This document shows positions 23,272 to 33,785 of a stretch of DNA of 64,000 bases, one piece after another. Source of the stretch: Gallionella sp. (lineage in GTDB: Bacteria > Pseudomonadota > Gammaproteobacteria > Burkholderiales > Gallionellaceae); the NCBI GenBank assembly GCA_022340615.1, contig JAJDNO010000024.1, positions 1 through 64,000 of the forward strand. Direction: 5' to 3'. Positions within the stretch are counted from its first letter, which is position 1; every line of letters starts with the position of its first letter. Made by a program: the position numbers and the translations under genes. The notes under the pieces were generated by a model. It had not been told where the DNA came from, searched no databases, and saw nothing but the letters and a program-made list of their open reading frames with translations.

Positions 23272-24405
23272 CTACTCGAACATCAGGCGGATGCTGTCCC
23301 ATCCGCGCGAGAACACGTTTGCCCGCGGCACACCCTCCAGCGCCACCAGCGGGAATTCGGCATAGGGTTTGCCTGCCAGCGTCAGCTTGAGCACCCCCAG
23401 CTGTTGCCCTCCGAGCACAGGGGCTAGGATGGGCTGGTAAGTTTCTATCTTCGCACTGAGCTGGGAAAATGCCCCCCTGGGAATGGCCAGGAACAGGTCA
23501 CGGCGAAATCCGACATCGAGCCATCTCTCGCTGCCTTTCCAGATCTGCAGCCGGGTGACCGTCTGATCCTTTTGATACAGACGCACTGAATCGAAATGCT
23601 GGAAGCCGTAATTCAGCAGTTTCTGGCTTTCTGAAGCGCGCAAGCGGCTGGAATTCACACCGAACAACACCGAGATCAGCCTGCGCTTATTCCGTTGTGC
23701 CGACCCGACCAGGCAATAGCCTTCCGATTCGGCGTACCCGGTTTTGATACCGTCCACATAGGGATCGATCCACAGCAGCCGGTTGGGATTGGACTGCGTA
23801 ACATTGTTGAAGGTGTAGCTGCGCAGCGAGAACAAGGAATAGTACTGCGGATAATCCCGGATCAATGCTGCGGCGAGCACGGCCAGATCGGATGCGGAAC
23901 TGTAATGATCGGATTCAGAAATGCCGGCCGGATTCGCAAAATGTGTATTCTTCATGCCCAGGCGTTTTGCTTCCTGGTTCATCATTTCGACAAAGCCTGC
24001 CTGGCTGCCCGCAATATTCTCTGCCAGCATGATCGCCGCATCGTTGCCCGAATCCACGATCAATCCGCGCAACAGCTCGTCCACGGTGACAGTTTGTCCT
24101 GCCTTGAGGAGCATGCGCGAATCCTGGGCCGGATTCCTGACTGCAATCGATGGAACATTCAGCTTCTGATGAATAGCCAGGGTACCGTGCCTGATCGCGT
24201 CGAATGTCAGGTAGGCGGTCATCAGCTTGGTAAGGGAGGCAGGCTCCATGCGCGCATCGCCGCCCTGGTCCACCAGTATCTGATTGCTGTTGTAATCGAA
24301 CAGCACGTATGACTTCGCGGCAAGCCGAGGCACTGGCGGCAAAGGAACGGTTTGCGCGGTTGCAAGCGCCGGCACGAGACAAAGAAGCAATAAAATGAAT
24401 TTCAT
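23272..24405 (-). CDS. D-alanyl-D-alanine carboxypeptidase (PBP5/6 family)
   Basis: Signal peptide, EPASLTKLMTAYL (SxxK), VDSGNDAAIML (SxN), GIKTGYAESEGYCLVGSA (KTG), C-terminal PBP5 domain. Confidence 0.94.
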   Translation of the reverse strand: MKFILLLLCLVPALATAQTVPLPPVPRLAAKSYVLFDYNSNQILVDQGGDARMEPASLTKLMTAYLTFDAIRHGTLAIHQKLNVPSIAVRNPAQDSRMLLKAGQTVTVDELLRGLIVDSGNDAAIMLAENIAGSQAGFVEMMNQEAKRLGMKNTHFANPAGISESDHYSSASDLAVLAAALIRDYPQYYSLFSLRSYTFNNVTQSNPNRLLWIDPYVDGIKTGYAESEGYCLVGSAQRNKRRLISVLFGVNSSRLRASESQKLLNYGFQHFDSVRLYQKDQTVTRLQIWKGSERWLDVGFRRDLFLAIPRGAFSQLSAKIETYQPILAPVLGGQQLGVLKLTLAGKPYAEFPLVALEGVPRANVFSRGWDSIRLMFE

Positions 24406-24526
24406 GATTCGGGGGAGTAATCCGGAAACGCAATTATAGTCGGGTGCTCATGGCTGGGGTAGCAATCCGCTGTTTGTGCATGCCGGTTATAATTCGCGAC
24501 TCATCTCAACCATCGGGAAGACTATC

Positions 24527-25018
24527 ATGATCAATTTGTTTCGGTTTGGCGGGTTGCTGGCCCTGTTCCTGTGCTCCAGCGCTTATGCCGGTGATATCCA
24601 GATACAGAATGCGTGGGCTCGCGCTACCGCGCCTGGGCAGGATGCGGCAAGCGTGGATCTCACCATCACCAGCAAACATGCTGCTGCCCTGGTCGGCGTA
24701 TCAAGTCCGGCTGCCGAGACAGCCGCGCTGCACAGCATGCAGATGGAGGGTGGCATGATGAGAATGCGCGAAGTTGCGTCGCTTGACATTCCCCCAGGGA
24801 AAGCCCTGAACCTCCGCGCCAGCGGCCATCACCTGATGCTGATGGGGCTGAAGGAACCGCTCAAGGAAGGTCAGACCGTGCCGTTAACGCTGAACTTCAG
24901 GGTAGGCAAAATGGGCATGATGAAGGTGAAGACCCGTGCCAGGGTAATCGCGCTGACTGCGCCGGCACCCGTTATGGGCAATTCCGGTGACCAGAAGATG
25001 AACATGAAGATGCACTGA
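24527..25018 (+). CDS. Periplasmic copper chaperone, PCu(A)C family
   Basis: Signal peptide; IQNAWARATAPGQDAASVDLTI...LHSMQMEGGMMRMREV...LNLRASGHHLMLMGLKEPLKEG, Met/His copper motif H(M)X10MX21HXM-like; Met-rich C-terminus. Confidence 0.9.
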   Translation: MINLFRFGGLLALFLCSSAYAGDIQIQNAWARATAPGQDAASVDLTITSKHAAALVGVSSPAAETAALHSMQMEGGMMRMREVASLDIPPGKALNLRASGHHLMLMGLKEPLKEGQTVPLTLNFRVGKMGMMKVKTRARVIALTAPAPVMGNSGDQKMNMKMH

Positions 25019-25135
25019 GTGAGTGTTGGCTTCGCCGGATGGTCAGGCTTTGCGAGCCACCAACATCACGAATCAACCCTGCAACATTTCTTCTGGTGTA
25101 GAATTCGCGCCACGAATCTGCATCATTTCGGATGA

Positions 25136-26068
<933 letters not shown>

Positions 26069-26162
26069 TTACTTATACGGCATTGGAAATGCACGGTCGT
26101 CCCGCCGCGCCACAAGAATGCGACGCAGCATATGCAGCTGGACCTGATGAGCGCAAAATGGC

Positions 26163-26804
26163 ATGGCAAAAATACTTTGGATTTTTGATCTGGATAACAC
26201 GTTGCACAACGCAACGCCGCACATCTTCCCGCACATCAATCGCAGCATGACGGCGTACCTGCAGGAACACCTGCAACTGGATGAGGCGGAAGCAAACGAT
26301 TTGCGCATGCATTACTGGCGAAGGTACGGCGCAACCCTGCGCGGCCTGATGCGCCATCATGGTACGGATCCGGGTCATTTCCTGTGGCATACGCACCAGT
26401 TTCCGGAACTGGACCGTATGGTGCTCAGGACACCCCGCTTGCGTCATGTGCTGAATGCACTGCCTGGCAGGAAAGTGGTATTCTCGAACGCGCCGCAGCA
26501 CTATGCGCATGACGTGCTGAAGCTGTTGCATGTAGACGACCTGTTTGACGATGTCATGGCAGTGGAACAAACCCGCTTTCGCCCCAAACCGGATAATTTC
26601 GGCTTCATGCGGCTGTTGCGAGTGCATCGCGTGAAGGCGCCGCAATGTGTCATGGTCGAAGATAGCCTGGAGAACCTGCAAACTGCAAAAAGGCTGGGGA
26701 TGCGCACGGTGTGGGTGAACGCCGGCAACAAAAACGCGCCATGCGTGGACGCAAAAATACGCGATGTCATGCGTCTTCCTGGTGTGCTGCATCGTCTGAC
26801 CTGA
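26163..26804 (+). CDS. HAD-superfamily pyrimidine 5'-nucleotidase
   Basis: WIFDLDNTLHNATPHIFPHINRSM..., FSNAPQHYA, KPDNFGF, MVEDSLENLQTAKRLGMRTVWV. Confidence 0.88.
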   Translation: MAKILWIFDLDNTLHNATPHIFPHINRSMTAYLQEHLQLDEAEANDLRMHYWRRYGATLRGLMRHHGTDPGHFLWHTHQFPELDRMVLRTPRLRHVLNALPGRKVVFSNAPQHYAHDVLKLLHVDDLFDDVMAVEQTRFRPKPDNFGFMRLLRVHRVKAPQCVMVEDSLENLQTAKRLGMRTVWVNAGNKNAPCVDAKIRDVMRLPGVLHRLT

Positions 26805-26875
26805 CCTTGATCATTGATGGGAGCAACCGTCCTGACGGTGTCCGGAAATTTACGAAAATATATGGGGGAATAAAC

Positions 26876-27457
26876 ATGGCTGCAGCCAAACCGGGCGAAA
26901 GAAAATTGCAGATCCTTCAGGCCGTCGCCGGGATGCTGGAACAACCCAAAGGGGAAAAGATCACCACGGCCGCTCTTGCGGCACGCCTGGAGCTTTCCGA
27001 AGCGGCGTTGTACCGGCACTTTGCCAGCAAGGCGCAGATGTTCGAGGGCCTGATCGAATTCATCGAGCAGACCGTGTTCGGCCTGATCAACAAGATCACC
27101 CAGGAAGAAAAAAGCGGGGTAAAACAGATCGAGGCGACTGTTTCGATGCTGCTCGGTTTCGCTCAGAAGAACCGCGGCATGACGCGCGTGCTGATCGGAG
27201 ATGCGCTGGTTAACGAGGATGAACGCCTGCAGCAGCGTGTCAACCAGCTGCTGGATCGCATCGAGGCGACGCTCAAGCAGTCGCTGCGAATTGCCGCGAC
27301 TCAGGGTGAAATGGGCGAGGCCGTGGATGTGGGAGCATATTCCAACCTGCTGGTCTGTTACGTAATCGGCCGCTGGACGCAATTCGCCAAGGGCGGCTTC
27401 AGCCGGGAACCCATGGCTTTGTGGCCGGCACAGTCGGCCCTTTTGTTGCACAAATGA
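26876..27457 (+). CDS. slmA: TetR-family nucleoid occlusion factor SlmA
   Basis: RKLQILQAVAGMLEQPKGEKITTAALAARLELSEAALYRHFASKAQMFEGLIEFIEQTVF. Confidence 0.9.
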   Translation: MAAAKPGERKLQILQAVAGMLEQPKGEKITTAALAARLELSEAALYRHFASKAQMFEGLIEFIEQTVFGLINKITQEEKSGVKQIEATVSMLLGFAQKNRGMTRVLIGDALVNEDERLQQRVNQLLDRIEATLKQSLRIAATQGEMGEAVDVGAYSNLLVCYVIGRWTQFAKGGFSREPMALWPAQSALLLHK

Positions 27458-27470
27458 ACGGAAAGCAGAA

Positions 27471-28583
27471 ATGATACTGATACTTGATTCAAAAATCGGC
27501 GAGCAATCTCCCGAATACAAACAGTTGCTCGGACATCTCGCCACGTTGCCTGGTATCCAGTCTCGTGTTCATGTCGAGCGCGGCAGCGAGCAGACGCTGA
27601 CGGAAATCTACCTGATCGGCAACACCAAGGCGCTAGATCTCGATGACATGCAGAATCTTCCCGGTGTCGAACGCGCGGTTCGCGTTTCCGAGGAATATCG
27701 CATCCTCGGGCGTCACAAGGATGATCAGCGCCCCACCCACTTCGAATACAACGGTGTTCGGTTCGGTCAGGACACTCTGAACGTGTTTGCCGGTCTGTGC
27801 GCGGTCGATAACCGCGAGCATGTCGAGATCATGATGAAGGCCGTGCATGACTGCGGCCAGGTCTGCACACGCATGGGGGCATACAAACCGCGAACCAGTC
27901 CCTACGCGTTTCAGGGCCACGGCAAACTGTGCCTGCCTTACGTTTTCGAACTGGCAGGCAAATACGGCATCAAGGTGATCGCAATGGAAATCACCCACGA
28001 ATCGCATCTCAACGAAATAAGGGAAGCATTGCACCAGGCGGGAAACCCGACCGGCGTGATGCTTCAGATCGGCACGCGAAACACGCAGAATTTCGAATTG
28101 CTGAAAATCGTCGGGAGGCAAACCGAGATGCCTATACTGCTGAAGCGAGGTTTCGGCATCACGCTGGACGAGTCGCTGAATGCCGCGGAATACCTGGCGT
28201 CCGAAGGCAACCGCAACGTGGTATTCGGTCTGCGCGGAATGAAAACCAACATGGGCGACCCGCACCGCAACTTTGTCGATTTCTCGCATGTGCCGGTGGT
28301 CAAGCGCCTGACGCGCATGCCGGTGTGCATCGACCCGTCGCACTCGGTCGGCTCGCGGGCCGCAGCACCGGACGGCATCCTCGACATGATGCATGTCACG
28401 GCTCAGGGTGTGATCGCCGGCGCCAACATGGTGCTGGTGGATTTCCATCCCGCCCCGCCCAAGGCGCTCGTCGATGGTCCGCAGGCCATGCTCCTCAAGG
28501 AACTACCCTATTTTCTTGACGATGTGCAGATCGCGCGGGAGGCATACCTGAAGCGTGTGGCGCACAGGAAAGGTCAGGGATAG
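27471..28583 (+). CDS. 3-deoxy-7-phosphoheptulonate synthase
   Basis: N-terminal FDH-like domain plus DAHP synthase barrel: MGAYKPRTSPYAFQGHG, PILLKRGFG, CIDPSHSVGSR. Confidence 0.93.
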   Translation: MILILDSKIGEQSPEYKQLLGHLATLPGIQSRVHVERGSEQTLTEIYLIGNTKALDLDDMQNLPGVERAVRVSEEYRILGRHKDDQRPTHFEYNGVRFGQDTLNVFAGLCAVDNREHVEIMMKAVHDCGQVCTRMGAYKPRTSPYAFQGHGKLCLPYVFELAGKYGIKVIAMEITHESHLNEIREALHQAGNPTGVMLQIGTRNTQNFELLKIVGRQTEMPILLKRGFGITLDESLNAAEYLASEGNRNVVFGLRGMKTNMGDPHRNFVDFSHVPVVKRLTRMPVCIDPSHSVGSRAAAPDGILDMMHVTAQGVIAGANMVLVDFHPAPPKALVDGPQAMLLKELPYFLDDVQIAREAYLKRVAHRKGQG

Positions 28584-29353
28584 CCCTTGAATCTTCCGGT
28601 GGTGCTGAGTACAGTAAAATTCTGCGTGCCTACCGAGAACGTCCTGGATCCTTCGAGATCGGCTTGCTCATCTTCCAGACGTGACCCGAATCTGTCAGGG
28701 AACTGCCCGTTCAGCCACTTCAGGATGGGCATCAGTTCCTGCCTTTCCGCTATCGTGGCCGATTTGTCCATTTCAAATACACCGAGGCCCTTTTCCGACG
28801 CATACAGATAATTTTCGGAATCGTGAATGCTGGTCAGAAAAGGCAACTTCAGGGAATTGAGAAATCGCTGCAGCGCCTCATAGACTTTGGAGGAGGAATT
28901 GCGGACACGGTTTGCAACCACCGCGATCTTGACCCCGGAGGTACGCGCGCCACCGAACAGGAACAACTCCTTGATAAAATCCGCGGTTGCGTGAATGTCG
29001 ATGGGAGAAGGCGCAACCGGAATCACGATATAGTTCGATTTCCGCACCAGTTCCTGCAACAGCAAACCCTTCGTTCCTGCCGGCGCATCGATGACCGTGA
29101 TTTCAGTATCCCGCGGAACCCATGCATGAGTGCTGCGCAGGGGAATGGCTCCCTTGGCCGGTGCAGCATTTGCACCATGGATCTTTAACGCTTCGTCGGG
29201 CCGAACCCTCAGCCATTGTATGCTCGAACCCTGCGGATCGTAATCCATGATCGCTGTCTGGATCTTCCGGGTCGCATAGTAACTGGCAAGATTGGTGGCA
29301 ACGGTTGTTTTTCCCGAACCACCTTTTGAATTTATAACCAGTATCGTCAGCAT
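28574..29353 (-). CDS. ParA-family ATPase
   Basis: MLTILVINSKGGSGKTTVATNLASYYA (deviant Walker A), MDYDPQGSSIQWL, VIDAPAGTKG. Confidence 0.92.
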   Translation of the reverse strand: MLTILVINSKGGSGKTTVATNLASYYATRKIQTAIMDYDPQGSSIQWLRVRPDEALKIHGANAAPAKGAIPLRSTHAWVPRDTEITVIDAPAGTKGLLLQELVRKSNYIVIPVAPSPIDIHATADFIKELFLFGGARTSGVKIAVVANRVRNSSSKVYEALQRFLNSLKLPFLTSIHDSENYLYASEKGLGVFEMDKSATIAERQELMPILKWLNGQFPDRFGSRLEDEQADLEGSRTFSVGTQNFTVLSTTGRFKGYP

Positions 29354-29762
29354 GAAGTCCCCGTTCTGCGGTTAAGCCTCTTTGGCCGCGAATTCCAGGC
29401 TATGCCCAGGATAGGCGCGTGAATAAAGGCGACAGGATGCCACTTCCATGCCGTTGCGTGCTTCGCTTTGCCCGGAGAAGAGCGTGGAAACCGCCGCTGG
29501 CTAACGTCTGAGGAAGCGGCATGATCAGGCAATTCCCAGCTTTGCAGATCCGACATGGCGTTTATCATTCCGGAAAATTCAGAAAAATTTTCACCTGTTG
29601 GCAACTTCCACTCTTTGATAACAAGGAATAAATTGAACATTAGTCGGTTGAGCGCCCCGCGTCAATTATTAGTTGGATTTTATTGACTGGCAACAAGCAC
29701 GCCAATATCATTGCTAGCAGCCAATTCCTGAATGCCCGATTTACATTTAATGAGGTGACAAG

Positions 29763-30173
29763 ATGGTAATGCAAAAGAAAAAAGCGGCTACGAGCAAAAC
29801 GTCTGCTGCCAAGTCCGGGACTGCAAAAACGGCTGCAGCGCCAGTTGCAAAAAAGGCTGTGCCGAAAAAAGCATCAGCGGCTGCATCAAATCCGAAAAAG
29901 CCCAAACCCGCCCCAGCCAGTAAGGCAACCGCACCCGTGGCCGCAAAGAAATCTGCCAGCCCCGCCGCAAAAACCGGAGCGACTGCAAAGCAGGGCGCCG
30001 CCAAGCGGCCAGCCTCGACAGACAACAAGGCAATGAAGCCAACCCCCGAAGAACGCTATCGCATGGTGGAAACGGCAGCGTACTTTATCGCGGAAAAGCA
30101 TGGCTTCCAGGGCCGTTCCGACGAACATTGGGCTGCAGCGGAAAGGGCGATTGCGGCAAAACTCGGCAAATAG
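29763..30173 (+). CDS. Ala/Lys/Pro-rich histone H1-like protein with C-terminal DUF2934 domain
   Basis: N-terminal low-complexity KKAATSKTSAAKSGTAKTAAAPVAKKAVPKK..., C-terminal EERYRMVETAAYFIAEKHGFQGRSDEHWAAAERAI. Confidence 0.85.
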   Translation: MVMQKKKAATSKTSAAKSGTAKTAAAPVAKKAVPKKASAAASNPKKPKPAPASKATAPVAAKKSASPAAKTGATAKQGAAKRPASTDNKAMKPTPEERYRMVETAAYFIAEKHGFQGRSDEHWAAAERAIAAKLGK

Positions 30174-30401
30174 CGGAAATCCGGGGCCTGTACATATCGC
30201 AACACCCGACCGCCCCCTGAAATTGCCCAGGCAACCGCACTTGTAAAACTCTTCGCGATCACGACATCGCGGTTATCGGCCCAGACGGTTCATAAAACCA
30301 TGCCGCCCGATACCGTCGGCAAGACCGGATCTGTTCACTCACACTTGGCGATTTGCGGACGATGCTCCATCGTGCTTCATTGTCGCTTCACGATTTTCGG
30401 G

Positions 30402-30430
30402 AAATAAAAATGCCTGGTCGAAGCCAGGCC
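30402..30430 (-). terminator. Rho-independent terminator-like hairpin
   Basis: Minus strand GCCTGG-CTTCGA-CCAGGC followed by ATTTTTATTT. Confidence 0.6.
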
Positions 30431-30642
30431 ATCTGTACGTTTGAGTATGTAACTGATCCGGGCGCTCAGGATTTTCCGCCGAACAGATTCAGCAAGCCAA
30501 CCACGACAAATGGCGAAAAAAACAAATGACAGCAAGGCTGGCTGAAAACCGCCCTGCAACCTGAAAACGGGAATGTCGCCCTGTCTGAAAGCAAAGAAAG
30601 TGTTGCACCAGCCCTCATGGGCTGGCCTGATCTACGGCAAAG

Positions 30643-30927
30643 TTATTTCTTTGTGCCGTTGACGACTGCTTTAAGTGTAGCGCCGGCCTTGAAAGCCGGG
30701 ACTTTGGCAGCCTTGATCTTTATTGCAGCACCGGTGCTGGGATTACGGCCTGCGCGCGCGGCACGCTTGCGAACCTCGAATGTGCCGAAGCCAACCAGAG
30801 CGACATTGTCACCCTTCTTCAGCGCTCCGGTTATGATTTCAATCAGAGCCGAAATATTGCGGTCGGCATCTGCCTTGGAGCTTCCTGTCTTGTCAGACAA
30901 CATATCGATCAATTCTTTTCTGTTCAT
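30643..30927 (-). CDS. DNA-binding protein HU (HupB-type)
   Basis: MNRKELIDMLSDKTGSSKADADRNI...GFGTFEVRKRAARAGRNPSTGAAIKI. Confidence 0.97.
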   Translation of the reverse strand: MNRKELIDMLSDKTGSSKADADRNISALIEIITGALKKGDNVALVGFGTFEVRKRAARAGRNPSTGAAIKIKAAKVPAFKAGATLKAVVNGTKK

Positions 30928-31005
30928 GTTATTTCCTTTGTTGTTATTACTGCAAATGCAGCGAACCGTAGTCTAGCACCAGTCGGTGAGGTTTAGAATC
31001 TTTCC

Positions 31006-31034
31006 ATGAGGCGGTATGTGTTGCCCCGCCTCAT
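31006..31034 (-). terminator. Hairpin downstream of the YbhB-like gene (possible terminator)
   Basis: Perfect 9-bp stem atgaggcgg/ccgcctcat with 11-nt loop; no clean T-tract. Confidence 0.35.
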
Positions 31035-31043
31035 TTACCCCGA

Positions 31044-31598
31044 CTATTTGGCGCGCCCGTATTTTGCTGTAAAGCTGGCTTTTCCCAGCATATTCCCATG
31101 AATCATATAGCCTGTCAGCGCTGCGGTCGCGCCATCCGGCACATCCAGTTTGTCGGTCTTAAGCGCATATACAGTGAAAATATAGCGGTGCGGCTTGTCT
31201 CCCTTCGGTGGACAAGTCCCGCCGAATGCAGCCACACCATAATCGGTGCGCCCCTGGACTGCGCCTTTGGGCAGGGTCGTGCTGTTAAGCGCTCCGGCAT
31301 TCGCAGCCAGTTCATGGACGTTGGCCGGAATATCGAAGACGACCCAGTGCCACCAGCCCGACCCGGTGGGCGCATCAGGATCGTACACCGTCACGGCAAA
31401 GCTCCTGGTTCCCTTTGGTGCGCCGCTCCATTTCAGTTCCGGCGACTTGTTCTCCCCGGAACAGCCAAAACCATTGAACTCGAAGCGCTGGGGAATCATG
31501 TGATTGGCCTTGATTTCCGAGCTGGAAAGTTTGAAGGTGGAAGCGTAGGTGAAAGTCGATAAAGCAGTCAGAACAACTGCAATCAATATGCGGCGCAT
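31044..31598 (-). CDS. YbhB/YbcL family Raf-kinase-inhibitor-like (PEBP) protein, exported
   Basis: Signal peptide MRRILIAVVLTALSTFTYA; SPELKWSGAPKGTRSFAVTVYDPDAPTGSGWWHWVVFDIP, GGTCPPKGDKPHRYIFTVYAL; start set to the ATG with signal peptide, not the ORF-track start. Confidence 0.92.
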   Translation of the reverse strand: MRRILIAVVLTALSTFTYASTFKLSSSEIKANHMIPQRFEFNGFGCSGENKSPELKWSGAPKGTRSFAVTVYDPDAPTGSGWWHWVVFDIPANVHELAANAGALNSTTLPKGAVQGRTDYGVAAFGGTCPPKGDKPHRYIFTVYALKTDKLDVPDGATAALTGYMIHGNMLGKASFTAKYGRAK

Positions 31599-31776
31599 GA
31601 AACTCTCCTTATGGACAAAACCGGGGACAGGATTGTAGCACCATTGCCATCGCCGAAATTGGCCCGGCCGACCTGGCTGGGGCTGGATACAGCCCCCGGT
31701 TTGACTAAGCCCGTGACCGGGTCTATGCTGAAATCGATTGGTACAGTAAAACGATCCATCAAGTCTGGAGAAAGCG

Positions 31777-32082
31777 ATGACTAAAAGAATGGTCTGTACG
31801 ATGCTGCTGGCCGGCCTGGGTATTCCGTTTATTGCCAGTGCCCAGACAGAGACAGCAGGGATTTCACGTGGTGAATTGCTGTATACGACGCATTGCATCG
31901 CATGCCACAACGAAAAGATACATTGGCGGGACAGAAAGGTCGCCAGGGACTGGGGCGGCCTGATATCCGAGGTACGCCACTGGCAGCAGATTTCCGGGCT
32001 GGCCTGGCATGAAGACGACATCGTGCTGGTTGCGCACTACCTGAATATCCGCCTCTACCATTATCCCGAGCACGTTAAATAA
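31777..32082 (+). CDS. Small periplasmic c-type cytochrome
   Basis: Signal peptide and CIACH haem motif; HYLNIRLYHYPE C-terminus. Confidence 0.85.
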   Translation: MTKRMVCTMLLAGLGIPFIASAQTETAGISRGELLYTTHCIACHNEKIHWRDRKVARDWGGLISEVRHWQQISGLAWHEDDIVLVAHYLNIRLYHYPEHVK

Positions 32083-32110
32083 TTTCAGTGCTGCCAGGGG
32101 CGCAGTCGTA

Positions 32111-32650
32111 CTATTTGTCCCGCTGCCAGCAAGTCTCGGCAGCGCCCTGGGCCCGGTTGATGCAGCGGCTCAGCACAAACAGCAAATCCGACAACCTGTT
32201 CAGGTAAGGAACCGCGTGTTGCGGTACCGCATCGCGCTGGGAAAGCACGGTCAGGTCGCGTTCCGCGCGGCGCGCCACCGTGCGCGCGACATGGCATAGC
32301 GCCCCCGCACGCGAACCGCCCGGCAGGATGAATTCTCGCAGCGGCGGCAGGTCGGCGTTGTAATGCGCAAGCTGACCATCCAGCCAGGCTACCCTGTCTT
32401 CCGGAAACGCATCCCGGGTGGGCAATGCCAGCGCGCCGCCCAGGTCAAACAGGTCATTCTGTATCCGCAACAAAGTGGTGCGAAAGTCGGGCGCAATATC
32501 TTCGGCGAGCAACACGCCGAGCTGGCTGCTCAGTTCATCCACGCTGCCCAGCACCGCAATGCGCGCATGATCCTTGCCGAGTCGCGTGCCGTCGGCGAGT
32601 CCGGTCGTTCCCTTGTCGCCGGTGCGGGTGGTGATCTTTGTCAAACGCAT
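32111..32650 (-). CDS. Cob(I)yrinic acid a,c-diamide adenosyltransferase (PduO type)
   Basis: MRLTKITTRTGDKGTTGLADGTRLGKDHARIAVLGSVDELSSQLG, ARTVARRAERDL. Confidence 0.94.
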   Translation of the reverse strand: MRLTKITTRTGDKGTTGLADGTRLGKDHARIAVLGSVDELSSQLGVLLAEDIAPDFRTTLLRIQNDLFDLGGALALPTRDAFPEDRVAWLDGQLAHYNADLPPLREFILPGGSRAGALCHVARTVARRAERDLTVLSQRDAVPQHAVPYLNRLSDLLFVLSRCINRAQGAAETCWQRDK

Positions 32651-32662
32651 GACTTCGCCCTT

Positions 32663-33088
32663 TTACTGTTTCTCCAGACACTCAAAGTATAGCGCCGCAT
32701 CCGGCTGGGCACGATCGCGCTGTGCCTGCCAGATCATTTCGCTGAGGCATTCCATAATCCGGTGCTGCGCATCGTGCTCCGATTCCAGCTTTTGCGTCAG
32801 GCGCACAAAATGCGCGCGAATTCCAGGCGGCTGGTCGATGGATATCTGCTCCTCGATAGTCAGGTGCATCATCAGGTGCAGGAATGGATTGGTCTCGCCC
32901 TGTTCCGGCAGAAAATCCTTCTCATGGTGTGATTCCGGATCCTCAAGCACGGAAAAATATTCCGGATGCTTCGCGATAAGCTGTGCGGCAAGATCTTCCA
33001 GCGGGGTGAGCAATTCTCCTGCGCGGCGTTTTCGCCATGACTCGAACAGAAAGTTGCGCGCTTCGTCGCGCGAAGGATTGAATAGCAC
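32663..33088 (-). CDS. DUF1841-family protein
   Basis: MLFNPSRDEARNFLFESWRKRRAGELLTPLEDLAAQLIAKHPEYF...MHLTIEEQISIDQPPGIRAHF. Confidence 0.85.
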   Translation of the reverse strand: MLFNPSRDEARNFLFESWRKRRAGELLTPLEDLAAQLIAKHPEYFSVLEDPESHHEKDFLPEQGETNPFLHLMMHLTIEEQISIDQPPGIRAHFVRLTQKLESEHDAQHRIMECLSEMIWQAQRDRAQPDAALYFECLEKQ

Positions 33089-33720
33089 TAAATTTCCTTG
33101 TTTTTGTATTCACACAGGTCGTGAATGATGCACGCCCCGCAATTCGGTTTGCGCGCCCGGCAGACATAGCGGCCGTGCAGGATCAACCAGTGGTGCGCGT
33201 CATGCTTGAATTCGTCCGGCACGAACTTGAGCAGCTTCCTTTCCACTTCGTCCACGTCTTTGCCGGGTGCGAGTCCGATGCGGTTCGATACGCGGAAGAT
33301 GTGCGTATCCACCGCTATGGTGGGCTCGCCGAACGCAGTGTTGAGGATCACATTTGCGGTCTTGCGCCCCACACCGGGCAGCGCTTCAAGTTCCTCGCGG
33401 GTTTTCGGCACCGCGCCACCATGCCGCTCTACCAGCAGGCGGCAAGTCTGCATCACATGCTTTGCCTTGGTCTTGTACAGGCCGATGCGCTGGATATATT
33501 CGCGCAGTTTTTCCTCGCCAAGCGCGAGCATCGCCTGTGGCGTGCTGGCGGCCGGAAACAGGTGGCGCGTTGCCGCATTCACGCTGACGTCGGTGGCCTG
33601 CGCCGACAGCACCACCGCGACCAGCAACTCGAACGGGGTCGAATATTCCAGCTCGGTGGTCGGATGTGGATTCGCGGCACGGAAGCGCGTGAATATTTCG
33701 CGTCGTTTGGCTGGGTTCAT
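33088..33720 (-). CDS. nth: Endonuclease III
   Basis: HhH-GPD: LEALPGVGRKTANVILNTAFGEPTIAVDTHIFRVSNRIG; C-x6-C-x2-C-x5-C cluster. Confidence 0.97.
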   Translation of the reverse strand: MNPAKRREIFTRFRAANPHPTTELEYSTPFELLVAVVLSAQATDVSVNAATRHLFPAASTPQAMLALGEEKLREYIQRIGLYKTKAKHVMQTCRLLVERHGGAVPKTREELEALPGVGRKTANVILNTAFGEPTIAVDTHIFRVSNRIGLAPGKDVDEVERKLLKFVPDEFKHDAHHWLILHGRYVCRARKPNCGACIIHDLCEYKNKEI

Positions 33721-33785
33721 GAAATTTCACGGGAAAATGCAGGATGCGGCATGAAAACTCGCTGTTGATTACGCCGCACGTCTGC

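Noticed and set aside
29347-29640. 97-aa ORF upstream of ParA
   Set aside because: No domain-like composition, no clear ribosome-binding site and unusual sequence; probably non-coding
30377-30559. 60-aa ORF between DUF2934 gene and HU
   Set aside because: Overlaps the terminator-like hairpin and has no supporting features
32943-33167. Alternative-frame ORFs across nth/DUF1841
   Set aside because: Shadow of two well-supported genes
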